64,000 nt of DNA from Gnetum montanum (lineage: Eukaryota; Streptophyta; Gnetopsida; Gnetales; Gnetaceae), in the NCBI GenBank assembly GCA_015680685.1, contig MNCI01008931.1:362345-426344 (forward strand), written 5' to 3'. The translations under genes were made by a program, and so were the position numbers. This document shows, piece by piece, positions 44,859-58,391 of this stretch. The notes under the pieces are model-generated. The model saw only the letters and a list, made by a program, of their open reading frames with translations. It was not told the origin of the DNA and did not search any database. The first letter of the stretch is position 1. The number at the start of each line of letters is the position of its first letter.

Positions 44859-47760
44859 TTGGTTTTGCATTCTCTTTTTTTGTTTATTTATGGTTGTCTT
44901 ATTTTGCAATTGTTTGTCTTAAGGTTTTTAGGTTCTATTTGTTTGTCTTATTCAAATATAAAGTACACACTGGGGGACTTGTGGCTAATGATTAGACTTT
45001 ATCTATTGCCCACACTGCTTTGGAAGAGTTTAGGCAAGGTGAAAGCATAAGGATTCAAGTGCTCAATCAACTTGGTGCGAAGTTCAATAACTACAAGCTA
45101 TAGTATTCTTGGGTGTACTAAACATGTGTGGCTAACATCCATGCACACAGGTTTTGGGCACTCTAAGATTTAGGCATGCATGGAAGGGCTCCCAACCTTT
45201 GTCAACGTTCATCTAAACCTGGTAAAGTAAAAATTATTTTAATATGACCATCATTTTAGCATTTATAGTTTTTGGTGCTTAATGTTCTTATGGCTATCTT
45301 GTTAATTGCCTTGAATTTCTTTGCATTGTAGATTCTATGCATGAGTCTACTATTGTTGTGATCGCTTTAGGTCATATTAAGGAGAAGATTCTCCTTAAGT
45401 GGGGGAAGGTAGATGGCACATAGAAATGGTTGGCAAACAAGGCTCCTAGGGTTATCTAGCAGAGGTTAACAGATGCAGGTTTGTTTGACCTCCTTATGCT
45501 ACCTTATCCATCTATGCAACATGCTAAAATGTTGAATGTGATTAACTCTTTTGATGAGAATGTTACCAAATTTGCCTATAGTGTCCATGGTTTTCCCATC
45601 ATTATACATATTAAGAAATTCGTGTTTAGTGATCTATTTGGCATACCTACCACTTGTGTCAAGGTAGTAGCTAGAGTAAGAAAAGATGCAAGTTATAGAT
45701 GGGAGTTAGAAGCTTAGCTTACTTCACCTATTGGTGCTAAATAATCCTTTAGTAAGTATATTATCAAAGAGGTAAACCAAACTTGTCCTTTCTTCTGATC
45801 TAGGATCTTTTCCACACTTCTGTTACAAAAGAAAATCATGGGAGTTCAACAAGCCTTAGTCATGAAGAATATCTTAACTAGTGGAACTAACTTTAACTAG
45901 GCCACATTCCTCATTAGTGGCTTAAGGGAGGAAGTCTATAAAATCCGTGATAACCTTACCTCCCAACATCATCTACATTTCACCTTTTTCTATGTGTACC
46001 TCAAAAGGTTTATGGAGTTTTTGGTTATCAAGAGAGATGGAAGGTGGATGCTTCATGATGAATCTCAACTTTCTAGCCTTTGACAAAACATATTACTTGA
46101 GTGATATAGACCCTAGGCTTACCAGTGGAGGAAGTGTGTGAATAACTGTTTGTGACCACTAAGAATGTTAGTGGTGTATGTTGTGCTTTCCATGACAACA
46201 TGGGAAGAGAGCCCCATGCTATCCATGGCAACGTGAAGAAGGCCAAGTGAGCATGTGCAGAAGTAGACAGTGCTACCAAAGAAAAGATAAAAAGGCCACA
46301 AGTTGATGACAATGCTCTCGCCCTAGCTTAAGAAGCACCTAAGACAATGATAATTAAGTTAAACAAGGTGAATTAGGTCATTGGATGTATGTAATTAGTT
46401 TTTTTATTTTTATGTTTCATTTTTTATTAAAACCATTTTTTAGCTTATTTTATTCTTGTTGGCCTTGATTTTTTGTAGGGAGGATACATGACCTATTTGC
46501 TCATGCTATAGTGGAGGAAGAGTGCAAGCATGAGGAGGAAGAGAAAAGGAGATCTGAAGGGGCATTAGATATTTTGGACTCCTCCCTAGATGATACACCT
46601 TTGGAGGACAATGCTTTGTTAGACATGCCTCTTGACCTTCTTGGTTATCTTTGGCATTTGTATCTTTACGTTTGTTATAGTGATTCATTGCTCTTTCACT
46701 GTAGATGGGTGTTGACTTTTATGCTTATTGTAGAGCATGATTTTCCTCCAGAGTCATCTACATTCTATACTAAACCTTGGGTGGAGCTTCTAGATAAGGT
46801 GGAGTTTATGAGAGGCATGATGGATGATATGGTGGATAGGTTGCAATAGATAGACCCTAATTGTGGTAAGAATAGTTCAAATATATTTGTTTTGCATGTT
46901 TGTTTTATAATTTCAATGTTCATTTTCATGTCTTATGGTCATATGATTGTAGTTTTTTATGTTTTATCTTTATTGTTTTGTATTGTTTCAAATTTTTTAT
47001 TATTACTAGTTTTCAAGATAAGATAAGATTTCTCATGAGACTTTGAGGTTGATGAGCTTCCTGAGATGCCTTCAGATGTAGAAAGTGTTCCATAGAGGTT
47101 GTACGAAGGGACTACCAAACACATAGCATCATGTGCCTTAATGTTTTTGGAATCCCAATGTTCCAATGAGCTCCAGTGGGAATACCTCATTATAGTAGAG
47201 AAACAAATCAAGAAGTTGACCAATAAAGTTAGTGGCCTTAAGGATTGCAAGGAATTCATAGAGGCCCAAGTAGCAAATAGGGGTTCCTTGCATACCAAGG
47301 AGATCGAGTAGTCTCCTATTAGAGTGTCATCTAGGGAAAGGTAGCCCTAGCTAGAAGCATTGTAGAGAAGGATATGCAAATGGAGCATTTGATTTGTAAG
47401 ATCAAGGAGTGATGTGATCATTGTGCCTTGATCTTGGAGTAGGGTAGGGGACAAAAGGCTTACAAATGGCCCTACAAGATGGAAAGAGAGAACTATGAAA
47501 ATTCATTGCATGAGGCAGCCATGAAACAATGTAAGTATGAGTTGTTTATGCAAGGTATAGGTGCAAAGAATGCCTTCTGCTTGTTTGATGAATCAGTGGT
47601 AGCTGCCGATGACCCTATTTCTCATATCACTACCACATCTAGAGCAACCACTACTACTAACTTTTCTTGTGATCCACTTGAGTGGATAAATGTAGAGAAG
47701 GAAAAGATCCTAGAAAGTGTGGATTTAGGGGACATTGATTAGGCTAACTTGAGTGAAGAA
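44859..47760 (+). pseudogene. Accessory-type reading frames with acidic coiled-coil part, unrecognised
   Basis: A set of broken plus-strand frames. 45481-45717 reads AKMLNVINSFDENVTKFAY, then VHGFPIIIHIKKFVFSDLFG, ending near RKDASYRWELEA. It is followed near 45840 by text ending in LREEVYKIRDNL. 46511-46849 starts MEEECKHEEEEKRRSEGAL and continues acidic, then DKVEFMRGMMDDMVDRLQ. 47099-47311 is helical (IIVEKQIKKLTNKVSGLKD). 47479-47742 ends LEWINVEKEKILESVDL. The GFPIIIHIKKFVFSDLFGIP pattern recalls plant transposon accessory proteins (Transposase_32 or plant mobile domain types), but this is inference. Confidence 0.33.
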
Positions 47761-48619
47761 TAGATTCTTCGTAGGCTTAAAGCAGGTCTCTAGAAATTCA
47801 CCCCCAAAGACATTTCCCTTGATTCTTCTAAGGTTTGAAAAAGAAATGTTTTGGTTGTTAGCATTAAGTTATAGTTTTTATTTATTCTTTGTTGGTTATG
47901 TTTATAGGTTATCATGGTTACTAATTATCTGAATTGTTTTCTTGTTTATATGCTTTTGGTGATGTTAGCAATGTTGATAGTCATGGTGTTAGCGATGATG
48001 CTCCTCCTCCTCCTGTGGCCTAGCTTTGTCCATTGGTTCATTTGTTTCATTATATTATCATTGTTTGTTGATGTTATTTAGCTACTTTAGCTCGTGTGAC
48101 TATTTATTATTCTTTTATAGGTCCATGTCATTTGTTGCACAGTGCAACTATGGCTATTGGACATTATGTATCTATTTTTTATTTGCCACATAGTGTGACC
48201 ATGGTTGCCATTGGTTTTAGCTTCAAACTATTATGGGTTACTGTTTTCAGTATCTTTACATTCTAAATTGATTTTTAGTCATCATATTTTGTATAGATTT
48301 TTGTACATTTTATGTTTTCTATTTTTTATGATGTTTTATGATTTCATGTAAATGCGAAGGAAATAAACATGAAATCATAAACTAGATATGAACTTAAAGA
48401 TCATAAATATAATGTAAAATGTAAAATTTAAAGACAAGACTATAAATTAAAGTACACATCATAAGGTACACGGTTAAGAAAGTAAGCAGAGTGTTCAATT
48501 GTGCAAGTGCTTTCTAATCTTCGAGAGATTAGGAAATGTGTAAGGCCTTTGTTGAATGATTTTATACTCCTTGTTTCCTTTGCTTGATATGCTAAATGAG
48601 AGTTCATCCTAGGATTCTT
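47761..48619. other. T-rich spacer
   Basis: No coding signal. CACATAGTGTGACCATGGTTGCC and CACAGTGCAACTATGGCTATTGG near 48137-48212 are imperfect repeats of each other. Confidence 0.35.
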
Positions 48620-51240
48620 TTATGACCCCTACATTGTTGGTTTTGACTTGGTCAATTTCATTGGGTTTTTCAGCTATGTTTTGGGTTATAGGAGTTTCTT
48701 CTGGAAACTCCACCTTGGATCCTTATTCTATGTTAGCATTGTTGATAGACAAGGGAGCCATGTTGTCCCTGTGCATAATAATCTCACCTTACTTATAAGA
48801 CAAATGGATTTCTTGATGGATTAGGGAAGAGAAAACTCATAGTTTGGCTAACTAGGGTCTCCCTAAGATTAGGTTGAATCCTAGTGTTTCTTCCACCACA
48901 AGGAAATTACTTGATGTGGGAAATTATCCTCCAACTATGAAATCCAATGAAATTGACCCTCTCACCTCTACATGTGACCTATTAAAAGATTTAAGCGCTA
49001 AGGTGAATGTGCTATGAATGTGTTTAACTAGGTCCAAGTGTTCTACAATAGGGAAGAAAATAACATTAGTAGCTACTCCATCATCTACATGTACCTAGTG
49101 TACCTTATATTGGCCAATCCTTATGTTTATGAAAAAGGAAGCTCTTAACACCTCACCACTTTATGAGTTGATCTTTATCTCATTGTCTCAAAATGTTAAA
49201 GTGTTTAACTTCATTTCTTCCTTAGGTGAGGGTGGTACTATTACTATGTGGATAGATTCTTGTTTGGTTGAGATATCCTCACTGACAAGAATAGAAGTTA
49301 GCATACAAACTAAGGCTTCACAGTGAGTGTAAGAGGTCATAACTAAGTCATATAAGCTCAATGAGGCATTTTTCTATTTAAGCAAGGGCTTGACCTACTT
49401 CATGGTAGTGAGAAACTCTTTGTCATTGTTTGTTGTTTTTTCATTATTGTTACCTTTGACTTCCTATATTCTACCTAAGATTTTCATCTCATGTTTTAGC
49501 ACTTGTGGTTTGGGCCCCTTCCTTTTCTCCTATTGCTTGTTGTCCCCCTTAGTTTGACTCATTGAAGTAGCTTGAGTATTAGAGCTTATTGGTATGGCTA
49601 AAATGAGTGTAGGCTTTAGTGGGCCTACTTCCTTCCATACTTTTGGTTTCACATTATTCTTAGCTTTTGGCTTAGGAGATGGCTTCTTACATTGTTTTGT
49701 TGGTGACTTATTATTATCTAGTTGTGATGGTGTTGAGGCATTGGCCATCATAGGAGGACATTGGTCATCTTAGGTTGTGGGCTTAATAGTGGTAGGAGGG
49801 GGCACTTTAATAATAAATGATTCTTTGGAAGGCATTGGTGATGGCATCCTTATGACAAAAGGAGTCCTTGAACTTGACAAAGTTGAAGTCCTTTCATCAA
49901 GAGGAGGTACCCAAATCACAAATGGCTCCCTAGTAGGTTTAGGTTTGTTGCTAATGTTGAATGTGGCTATTGTATAGGGATCATCGTTAGCATTTAAGGG
50001 ATCTTGATATACTTTCATGTGTTGGTTTTGGGGCATAATAGGGTTGGAAGTGTTTAACACTAACTCTCTATTGTCTATCATCTTTTGCAAGTCATCCTTT
50101 AAGACCAAGTAGAAATTGGTATCATGATTGAGCAATTGATAATAGTGGTAAAATTAGTCTAGTTTGAAATATTTTGGCATTGGTGGATCATCCTTGGTTA
50201 CTATACTGGGATCCTTAGCAATCTCACATAGATAGTCATGTCTCTTACAGACATTCTTAGTCATTTTCTTATACTAGATATGCCACTTTTGAGCAATTGG
50301 TCAAGGAGCTTAGATGGTTTTAAGGGAAACTTAGCATATTTAGACTGATCCTTCCTCTCGAAGATAGGCCTAGATTGGTTAGATGTAGAGGCTCAGACAT
50401 TGAGGGTTGAGTGATGGTGGTAGGAACCTTTGGTTGATTTTTTTTGGCCCATGTGTAGTTTTGGTTTCTTTGGACAAAGTGGCTACAACTACATTATTTT
50501 ACTTTCCCTTATTCTTATCCTTTCTCATATGTTGGTTCTTATATGCTATGTATGCTAGGTCATTGCTTATCTTCATAGCATTCTCTATATTTTTAGTTTA
50601 GAAAAAAGATTGGCTAAGTGACTGTGGATCTAAATAGTATAACTTGGACTTAATGAAATCATTAACTGCACCCTTGAAGATGGCTAGTAGATTGGTTTCA
50701 GAATTGGATTCAGGTATCTCATTAAGGAGAACATTCCATCACTATAGAAATTTTTGAACTGGAGGTCCCTGTTGACCTTCATAAGCTGGTCTAGTATGAT
50801 GTAAAGTCTTAAATTGTATTTGAAGTAGTCTACAAATTGTGAAATAAAGTCTTCTAGGAAAGTAATATAATCCCTAGGTAATGCATAGTACCAATCCAAA
50901 TCTTTCTTGGTAAGGAACATAGGGAAGAAACACATATCAATATGAGGCCAAGCCTGTAACAACAAGCACTCAAAATGGAAGGTAATGAGTTGTTAGTTGG
51001 GATCACCCTCACCATTGTATTTGATGAGCTAGGGGATGGGAATGCCCATGGGAAGAGTTATTTGGAGGAGGAAGGGATAATGGGACCATATTGGTAGAAG
51101 TCCATTATCTTAACTGTTTGAGTAGTAGAGGCTTGGAGCTTTCATAGCTCTTTGGTGAGGTCCTGGATCATCTAGAAGGCTTGATCTAGATCTTGGGACA
51201 TCCCCATGGGTTTTGGTGTTTGTGTAGACAACTATGGTAG
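48620..51240 (-). pseudogene. Gag and protease remnant, Tat/Ogre type
   Basis: From about 51230 the minus strand reads MSQDLDQAF and a coiled part, then block 50965-50684 with FFPMFLTKKDLDWYYALPRD, TFLEDFISQFVDYFKYNL and LDQLMKVNRDLQFKNF, which is the gag core of the Tat lineage. Blocks 50135-49770 and 49751-49530 are Pro/Ser/Thr/Lys-rich linker with repeated PFVIxxPxP motifs. Near 48865 the protease end reads FNLILGRP followed by a stop (the usual GRPW Trp turned to TAG). No RT follows to the left. It may belong to the same family as the pol at 18.7-22.8 kb, in the same orientation, but the two are not joined. Confidence 0.68.
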
Positions 51241-51769
51241 GAGTTGGAAGGCTTGGGATCATGCAATGGGAAATGGTAGTGATGGAAGAGGGTGGGTGAT
51301 CATGGTGGTAAGAGGGTTGAATTATGAGAAGGACGTCTATGTTGGAACTTGAGGGATAAAAAGGACAAAGAGAGTATGAGAGGCTTGCATAGCCTAGGAT
51401 CCCATGGAAGGATCCACGGGGATCAAGAAAGGATGGGATGTGGTAGACACCATGGGTGATGATTGTGTGAAGTGAGATTGTGTAGCGAAGGACATCGACA
51501 AAAATAGGAAGGTAGGCTAACAGATAGGTTGAGCTTGGTGGACAACAATGATAGGTGTTAAGGGTTTAATAAGTATTAACAGATTTGTCATGTAGGAATT
51601 CCACGAAGAAGAGCTCTTGAAACCTTGAATAGGATAATCATTGAATAACCCAATAGAAAGGACTTGCAAGATGATTTGGTAAAAGATATGTTCATCTATT
51701 TGAAGAATTAGAACTAGTAAAAAGTGGCGAGTTATGGATAAAATAATAATAATTCAATTGAAGATGATT
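51241..51769. other. Spacer between divergent gypsy remnants
   Basis: GATGG/GGATCA-rich text, no gene. It lies between the start of the minus-strand gag and the plus-strand gag that follows. Confidence 0.35.
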
Positions 51770-52660
51770 CAAGACCCATTGAACTAGTGCTCATGAAATA
51801 GTTTTGAAGTTTTAAATCATTAACTTTTGATGTGGGAGAAAACCTAGTAGTAGCTTTGGAATGGTTTATGAAGATAGAAGAAGCTTTTGAACTTATGGAT
51901 TATGACACGGTAATAAAAACTCATTTGGCTACCTATCAACTTAATGACGTAGTCAATCATAGGTTGTAAATAACAAGAATAAGGAAAGGTTGGGAAAACA
52001 TGGAGGAAGAGTATGTTAAATTTTTAAAAGTATACAAAGAGAGTTATATGTCCAAGAAGTTTAGAAGGGTCAAGAACAAGGAGTTGTCTAACTAAGATTA
52101 AGGTGACTTTATTATTTTAAAGTATGATACTAAGCTTCCTTACCTAATGTAGTTTGCTCCCCACCTTCATAAAAATGAAGAGGAGATGATAGCTCACTTT
52201 ATCTTAGGATTGATTAAGCCTATTTATGTAGCATTGATTACACATATATTGACTTAGTATGAGGTGATCCATAGTAAGGCTTTATTGATAAGAGGAGTTT
52301 GGGTTTAGGAGACAAGAAGTAAGATCTAGGGAAGAGAGAATCCTACTCTACTAATTATGCCTAGAAGATATAACTAGGATAAGACCTATGGATAAAGGAA
52401 GAATCCTAATGAATGATTATGTTATATTTGTAAATAATGTGCACATTCTTAGGAATGAGTGTCCAAATTGTAGTAATTACAGCAAGGTTAGACATAAATA
52501 TTGAAAGCATATAAACAAGATAGAAAAGGACTTAGTACTCCACAAACTTGGCAAGAAAGATGGTCTAAATAAGATTGTAAGATGTAGAGGTAGGATCCAT
52601 GCTTTAATAGATCAACCCGTTGATAAGGCACCCAACATAGTTATGGACAAAACAAGCAAT
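51770..52660 (+). pseudogene. Gag of the 52 kb gypsy element
   Basis: LVVALEWFMKIEEAFELMDY and IKTHLATYQLNDVVN mark the gag core. EEEYVKFLKVYKESYMSKKF, LPYLM, KNEEEMIAHFILGLIKPIYV and a Lys/Arg-rich end with a ruined zinc knuckle (LCYICK...C) follow. There are many stops. Confidence 0.6.
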
Positions 52661-54330
52661 ATTTGTGATTATTTATTCTTGATATTGTTTGATCATAGAT
52701 TCAGTCATTATTTGGTAGACCCTAGGACAATAAGCCAATTACAACTTAACATTTATCCTATGTATCCTTCTATATTGGTTTAGTCATTCAACTCTCCTAG
52801 TATAGTGGCTAAAGAGATTTTAACTTTAATAAAATTAAAGATTCAAGTTTTCTAGTGAAGTAATGATCATATAGTAATGAATCTTAGAGGTTATGATGTG
52901 AATATTAGGATGGATTGGTTGTCTGAGTATTGAGGATGTTTGGATTATAAAAAAAAAAAAATACTCTTATGCTTTGCAATTCTTACGGGGTTATAATCCA
53001 AGCAAGTAAGAGATTGATTAAACTCAACTTATTAATAATAAATAAGTTTACTAAGTTTCACAAGCATGGCCATGGGTGCTATATGGTCTCAATTCATGTT
53101 CTGTTTAAGAATGATGTGGAACAATTTCTAGTGGTTTAAGATTTCATTGATTTATTTAAGAAGGAAGTCACTAGGTAACCTTCTACTAGAGACATTAATT
53201 TTAAGATTATACTTAAGCTTGAACTTGATTAATTTCCAAGGCATATCATGTCTCTCATGAAACTAGTAGAAGTTTAGGTAAAGATTTAAGGTTTGATGGA
53301 TAAGGGATTAATCTAATCCATTATTTCACCTTGTAATGTTCTAGTGCTATTTTTCAAGAATAATGATGATAGTTTAAGGATTTTTATGGACCATAGATAG
53401 TTGAATCAAGTGATAATCAAAAACTAATCCTTTACCTAGGATAGATAATATGTTTGACTAGCTAAGGAAAGCTAAAGTGTTTTCTAGGATAGATTTGTAG
53501 TTCAAATAGCACTAAGTTAGGATGATGAAAGAGGATTTGGCTAGGACAACTTTTAGGATGAGCTATTGATATCATGAATTATTAATCATGCCCTTTGGAA
53601 TTTCTCATCTCCTAGTAGTTTTCATGCATTTGATGAACAACATGATACATTCTTACTTAAATCTATTTGTTATCATTTTCATTAATAACATTTTAATCTA
53701 CTCTAAGAATGAAGAACACAAGAAATATTTGAGGATAGTATTATAAATCTTGAGAGGATAGAAACACTTTGCACATGCTTCTAAGTGTGTCTTTTGAAAG
53801 AAGAAGATTCATTTTCTAGGTTATGTAGGATTAGGAGTAGGTATTGCAGTGGACCCTTCAAAGATTTTGGTGATTTAGAATTAAATCAATTCAACCAAGG
53901 TTAATGAAGTTGGAATTTTTTTGAGTCTAGAAGGATAGTACAAAATGTTTATAAAAGACTTCTCTAAGACAACAACATCCCTACATAAGTTACTAAAAAA
54001 TGATTATGTTTTTTTTCTTAAAGTGACACTTACTAGAAAGCTTTTGAGGAGTTAAAGAAGAGGTTAACAACAACATCTTTATTAATCTTATAAACTCTTG
54101 GAAAGCTTTTTGATGTTTACACAAATTCTTTAGGTAAAGGATTTGAAGGAATTATCATGCAAGAAGGAAAAGTAATAGCTTATGCTTCTAAAAAATAAAA
54201 TCTCATGAGACTATGTACCTAATACATGACCTAGAGCTTAATATCCTTATTTTTACTCTTAAAATTTGGAGGCATTATTTGTATAGTAATCATCTTATAC
54301 TTTGGATTAACCATACAATCTTGTAGTATG
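52660..54330 (+). pseudogene. Protease, RT and RNase H of the 52 kb gypsy element
   Basis: LILFDHRFSHYLVDP resembles the gypsy protease LFDSGxSHxF with Ser-Gly lost. RT blocks read SIISPCNVLVLFFKNNDDSL, RIFMDHRQLNQVIIKN and later short pieces; the FADD/YVDD region near 53680 is not clear. RNase H reads KAFEELKKRLTTTSLLIL and LFDVYTNSLGKGFEGIIMQE, then GKVIAYASKK. There are numerous stops and frameshifts. Confidence 0.6.
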
Positions 54331-55150
54331 TAATGACTTAGTCATCGCTACCCTTGAGATAGAGAAGATGCGTTGAGTTGTTGAAAGATTTTAATTTCAA
54401 AGTTTAGTACCATCCTAGCATGGGTAACATAAGGAAAATACACTAAGTAGGATAGTTGGAAAACTTGAACATATCACTATCTTACCTAGTCTAAAGAATG
54501 AGATAAGTTCTTAGTAACTTATAGATTCTTGGTATAAGGAGAAAGCATCTCTTCCAATAGAGGATCAATTATTTTTAATGTGCACTTTAGGCTTTTTAAA
54601 GTTTAAGAATAATGTTTATGTCCCAATTTTAGTTAGATAAGAACTGCTTGAAGAGGCTTACTTGATTAATTATTAGATTTATCTTAGTAATGATAAAATA
54701 TACTAGAACATCAAGAAGCATTGTTGGTGACCTAGCATGAAGAAGAATGTTAATGAGTCTATGGCTAAGTGTTTGGTATGCCTACATGGTAAGGTAGAGT
54801 ATCAGAGACCTAGTGATTACCTCCAGTTACATACTATTCTAGAATTTATTATAAAATCATTAGCATGGATTTTATTATAGGATTATGTATTAGTAAGAGT
54901 AGGAAGGATTCCAACCTTGTGGTCATTAATCTTCTGACAAAGTATTCTCATTTCATAGATGTAAAAGTAGTAGCTAATGCCAAAGATATTACATAGTTAT
55001 TTTTTCAAAGATCATCAAACTTTATTATGTTTTGACTAATATTGTCCTTGAAAAAGATTTAAAGTTCACTCCTAAATTTTGACAATTCTTCCAAAAATCT
55101 TGATTAGTAAGTTAAATCTTAGTTCAGCGTATCATCCACAGAGAGATAGT
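54331..55150 (+). pseudogene. Integrase scraps of the 52 kb gypsy element
   Basis: Weak phases include VTMA-type text near 54600, KHCW and SMAKCLVCLHGKVEYQRPS (zinc-domain end, 54740-54815), FIIGLCISKSRKDSNLVVI and TKYSHFI (core, 54880-54960), and AYHPQRDS-like text near 55130. Too damaged for residue assignment. Confidence 0.5.
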
Positions 55151-55689
55151 TAAATAAAGAAGAACTACATAGACATCATAGAAGAAGCTACAAAATAAAT
55201 CAAGATTTTCATAGATAACTTTAGAAATCATAGGAAAAATTCATAAAATATACAATAAATAAAAGAAGATAATTAGAATTCAACATTAGAAAAAAATATT
55301 TCTTAAGGTTTCATATTTAAAAGGAAGTATGTGAATAAGAGTGAAAATCATACCTTTCTACATTAGTTCCTTTCTATGTTTAAAAAGGATTAAAGAAGTT
55401 TCCTATATAATAATCTTCCATAATAGTTGCAGTCTATTCATGATGATTTCTATGTTTTGATACTAAGAAAGTATATTTTAGATCGTAGTCACATGATAGA
55501 ATGACAAAATGTATAGATTAAACATGATGTTCATTATGTGGAGGGGTCAATTATGATTATGGACAAGATAGAAATGTGATTGAGAGAAAATGTTATTCGT
55601 ATGATTAAGAACATCTAGAAATGACATGTTTCATAAGAAGTATCTTGGAAAGTGAAAAAGAATTTATATAGGTCTTAGGTAGCATGTGG
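55151..55689 (+). other. Spacer between integrase scraps and LTR-like repeat
   Basis: AT-rich. Near 55480-55680 short phases (HNVYRLNMMFIMWRGQL-type) suggest the integrase C-terminal region, but nothing can be supported. Confidence 0.3.
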
Positions 55690-57430
55690 CTTTAGTATAG
55701 CTTGCAAGGTGGTACCTAATGATACTTGGGAAACCAACATTAGGTATAGATACTTCTTATAATAAGAATTTATATTTTAGTTTTAGATTTAGGTTACATG
55801 TATTTTCTTTTAAGCTTTTATTCACCCATTAGCATCACTCATTAGGTAGGCTCTAGCATGCCCTTATGAGTATACATACCTAGTAACCTCTTCCACTTAA
55901 AATCATCTATTCACTTCACCTACATTTGGGAAATAAAGCTAGAGAGAGCAATCTTACCAAATAGAATAGGATCCCCAACCATTCCTATATAATCTTTAAG
56001 ATTCATGGTTTGAAGCCTAATAATAAGATCCCAACCACAAAAGAATTTATATTAACAATGCTTCCAATTAAGCAAGAACATTTATTATAATAATTATGTT
56101 GGATTTTGGATCAATTTCAATTATTACACATTCTATTAATAGAATGTCTTCAAAAAAATAGATTTGGTAACATGACTTAATAAATATAGATGTCTATGAT
56201 ACAAAATTTTTTAATTTGAATATGAAATTATGGTTCTACTATCATGTGAATATTCCATCATATAATTTATTCAGTTTTGACCTAATTTGAGTTTAGTTCT
56301 ATTTTGATGAATTTCTTGATCGACTGCATAAGGTTTTTAAACCATTTTAAACTTTTCAAAATTGATTCATTCTTTGATGGTCAATGTTTAGAAGATAAAA
56401 ATTTCCATGATGGCATCAGCTATCATGACTTTCTTTGTGACATGGATTAGAAATTACAATGTAAGTTATGATGAATAGTTTGGATTGTACCAAAAAGACA
56501 AAATGGAGAACAGTAATGAAAAGGAATTTTTCAACTATTAGGATTTCATACATTAAGTTTCAACACCCAAAATATAGTTCTAAACTATCATATTAGAGAA
56601 ATAAAAATGAGAAATCATAACTAATAATCTTATATTTCAGAAATTGACATTCAAAAATTATTACGTCAACACTATTTAGTTTGGACCTTTGATATGTAAT
56701 TTAGTCATGTTTCCTCATCATCCTAGGATGTAATTTATTTATATCTTGTGATGTTAATTTGTTTTTATTTGCTATTTGTTTTAGGTGTAGCTATCATGGA
56801 CAGAGTGACTAGTCAATTTTAAAGAAACCCTAAGGTGTTTTAAAGTCCTTCATTATCTACAATAGTAACATTCATGTCATGTTGGACTTTATATAATGCA
56901 TTATGGAGGGGTACTCTAGTCCTAGTGAATAAAAAAAACTGAGATGGTATTATATTTAACCTTGGTACCAAATTTAAGAAACACTAATAAGTCCTCAAGG
57001 AGCATTTTGTTTGATTTCAATTTGGTTCAGAAAATCTTATTATGTACAATGAGTGCACATCTCAATTTTGACATTTTTATAGTAAGAGTTTAGTTCTAGC
57101 TTCCATAAATTCTAGGGTTTGAAAATGGTGGTGAATTTTCTATTTGGTTATTACATGTATGTAGTCATTATTTGATTATTTTATGTTTTCATATTCCAAT
57201 GCTAACATTTTTGAATGAAGCAACTCCTATGCATGACTTTCTAGCTACCTAATGATTTGTTTTAAAAAATTGAAGATAGTATTTGTAATTTATTTTTTAA
57301 ATATTAAATCATGTAGAAAAATGTCCTTTTTATTTTTACCTCTTAGGTAAAAAAAATGTTTGTGATGATGAGTAGTTGAAGAAATAAAAGCTTAGATTAG
57401 AATTTATGCATTTTTGATGTACTAACATCA
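55690..57430 (+). repeat. LTR-like dispersed repeat, copy 2
   Basis: Shares ordered blocks with 14100-16290 in the same direction (GTACCTAATGATAC, ATGAGTATACATACCTAGTAAC, TTTTAAAGAAACCC, CAACTCCTATGCATGA, GATGAGTAGTTGAAGAAATA). Position after a plus-strand gypsy pol suggests a 3' LTR. Exact ends are not fixed. Confidence 0.45.
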
Positions 57431-57519
57431 CTTCTGAGTCATATTTTCATATCTATAGTTGGTCAAAGGTAACTTTGGGAAGTGGGAAACACATCTTGAA
57501 CATTATAGCGATGTATTTT

Positions 57520-57715
57520 TTAAAAGATAGGTGTGCATAAGAGATGTCCCAAGTACCTAGGAGATGCCTATGCAAAAGAGAAGATGTCTTGCCTAGAAAA
57601 GAAACATATTTGGGGAGACATCTTATGTAAGAGGAAGACATCTTACCATAAGAGAAGACATCTAGTCTCTATAGAAGACATCTTACATAGATAAGAGATG
57701 TCTTGGCTAAGAGCC
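57520..57715 (+). repeat. Cluster of AGACATCTT / GATGTC motifs
   Basis: About ten copies of GATGTCT or AGACATCT in 200 bases, most within the phrase AGACATCTTACATAxGAGA. Copies occur in both directions because the core AGACATCT is close to its own reverse complement. Confidence 0.7.
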
Positions 57716-58391
57716 AGAGTTGATAGGGAGACATGTTGTCAAGCCTATAGGCATCCCATAGAGGCAATGAAAGTTTTGAGTTGACAATTCCAAGTTGAGA
57801 AATAGCTAGGAAAGATGAGAAAAAGGATGGAAATAACCGAGAATCTCAAAGTTGGTCATGAGAAAGGTTTCCCTATGATTCTTGTCTTGTAATTGATAAA
57901 TATTATTTTGTATTTTCATGTTTTGATATGAGATGAATGGAAAGTGACATGAGAGTTGAAGAGAGATTAGATAAGAGTGGGATGCATCTTCATAGTCAAT
58001 TATGTGTTTTTTGGTCATTGTGAATCTTGTGCTTATTTGGATCTTAGCCTTGTGTATAGGATAGATCTAGTTTGATTATGCCTTGCTTTGAGATTAATCA
58101 TTATGTGGTTGTAGAGCCTTATGCTCTATGATATCATTGACTATGTGAATGTGTTATTCTTTTAGGTTGTGAAACCTCTATAATTGTAATTTTTTTGTAT
58201 TAATTGAAAATAGATAGTATTCGTATTTTCTAGAAATTAAATTATCTTCATACATTCTAGATTTAGTGTGTTTAAAGGGTTAAAGAAAAACCAAGTAATC
58301 CTATTTGATGAGGAGCTTCCATGGATTCCACAATCCAAGCTCTCTTAATGTCACAAAACAAAAAATTTGAACAATAAAAGAAAATGAAAGC
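57716..58391. other. Spacer between the two GACATC clusters
   Basis: No gene. T-rich text with GAAACCTCTATAATTG near 58170; it could be the end of one LTR and the start of another. Confidence 0.3.

Larger units (their letters stand above)
51770..57430 (+). mobile_element. Decayed Ty3/gypsy element with possible 3' LTR
   Basis: Gag (51770-52500), protease (about 52660-52960), RT (53200-54000), RNase H (54040-54330) and integrase scraps (54600-55150) can be read on the plus strand through many stops. An LTR-like region follows (55690-57430). The order gag, protease, RT, RNase H, integrase is that of Ty3/gypsy. Confidence 0.65.

Noticed and set aside
52660-53000. Possible chromodomain or env gene in the gypsy elements
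   Set aside because: I looked after each integrase and saw no chromodomain or membrane-anchored env-like frame.
57520-57715. CRISPR-like regular repeats
   Set aside because: Units are short, uneven and in both directions, in plant DNA; they are promoter-type or decay repeats, not an array.
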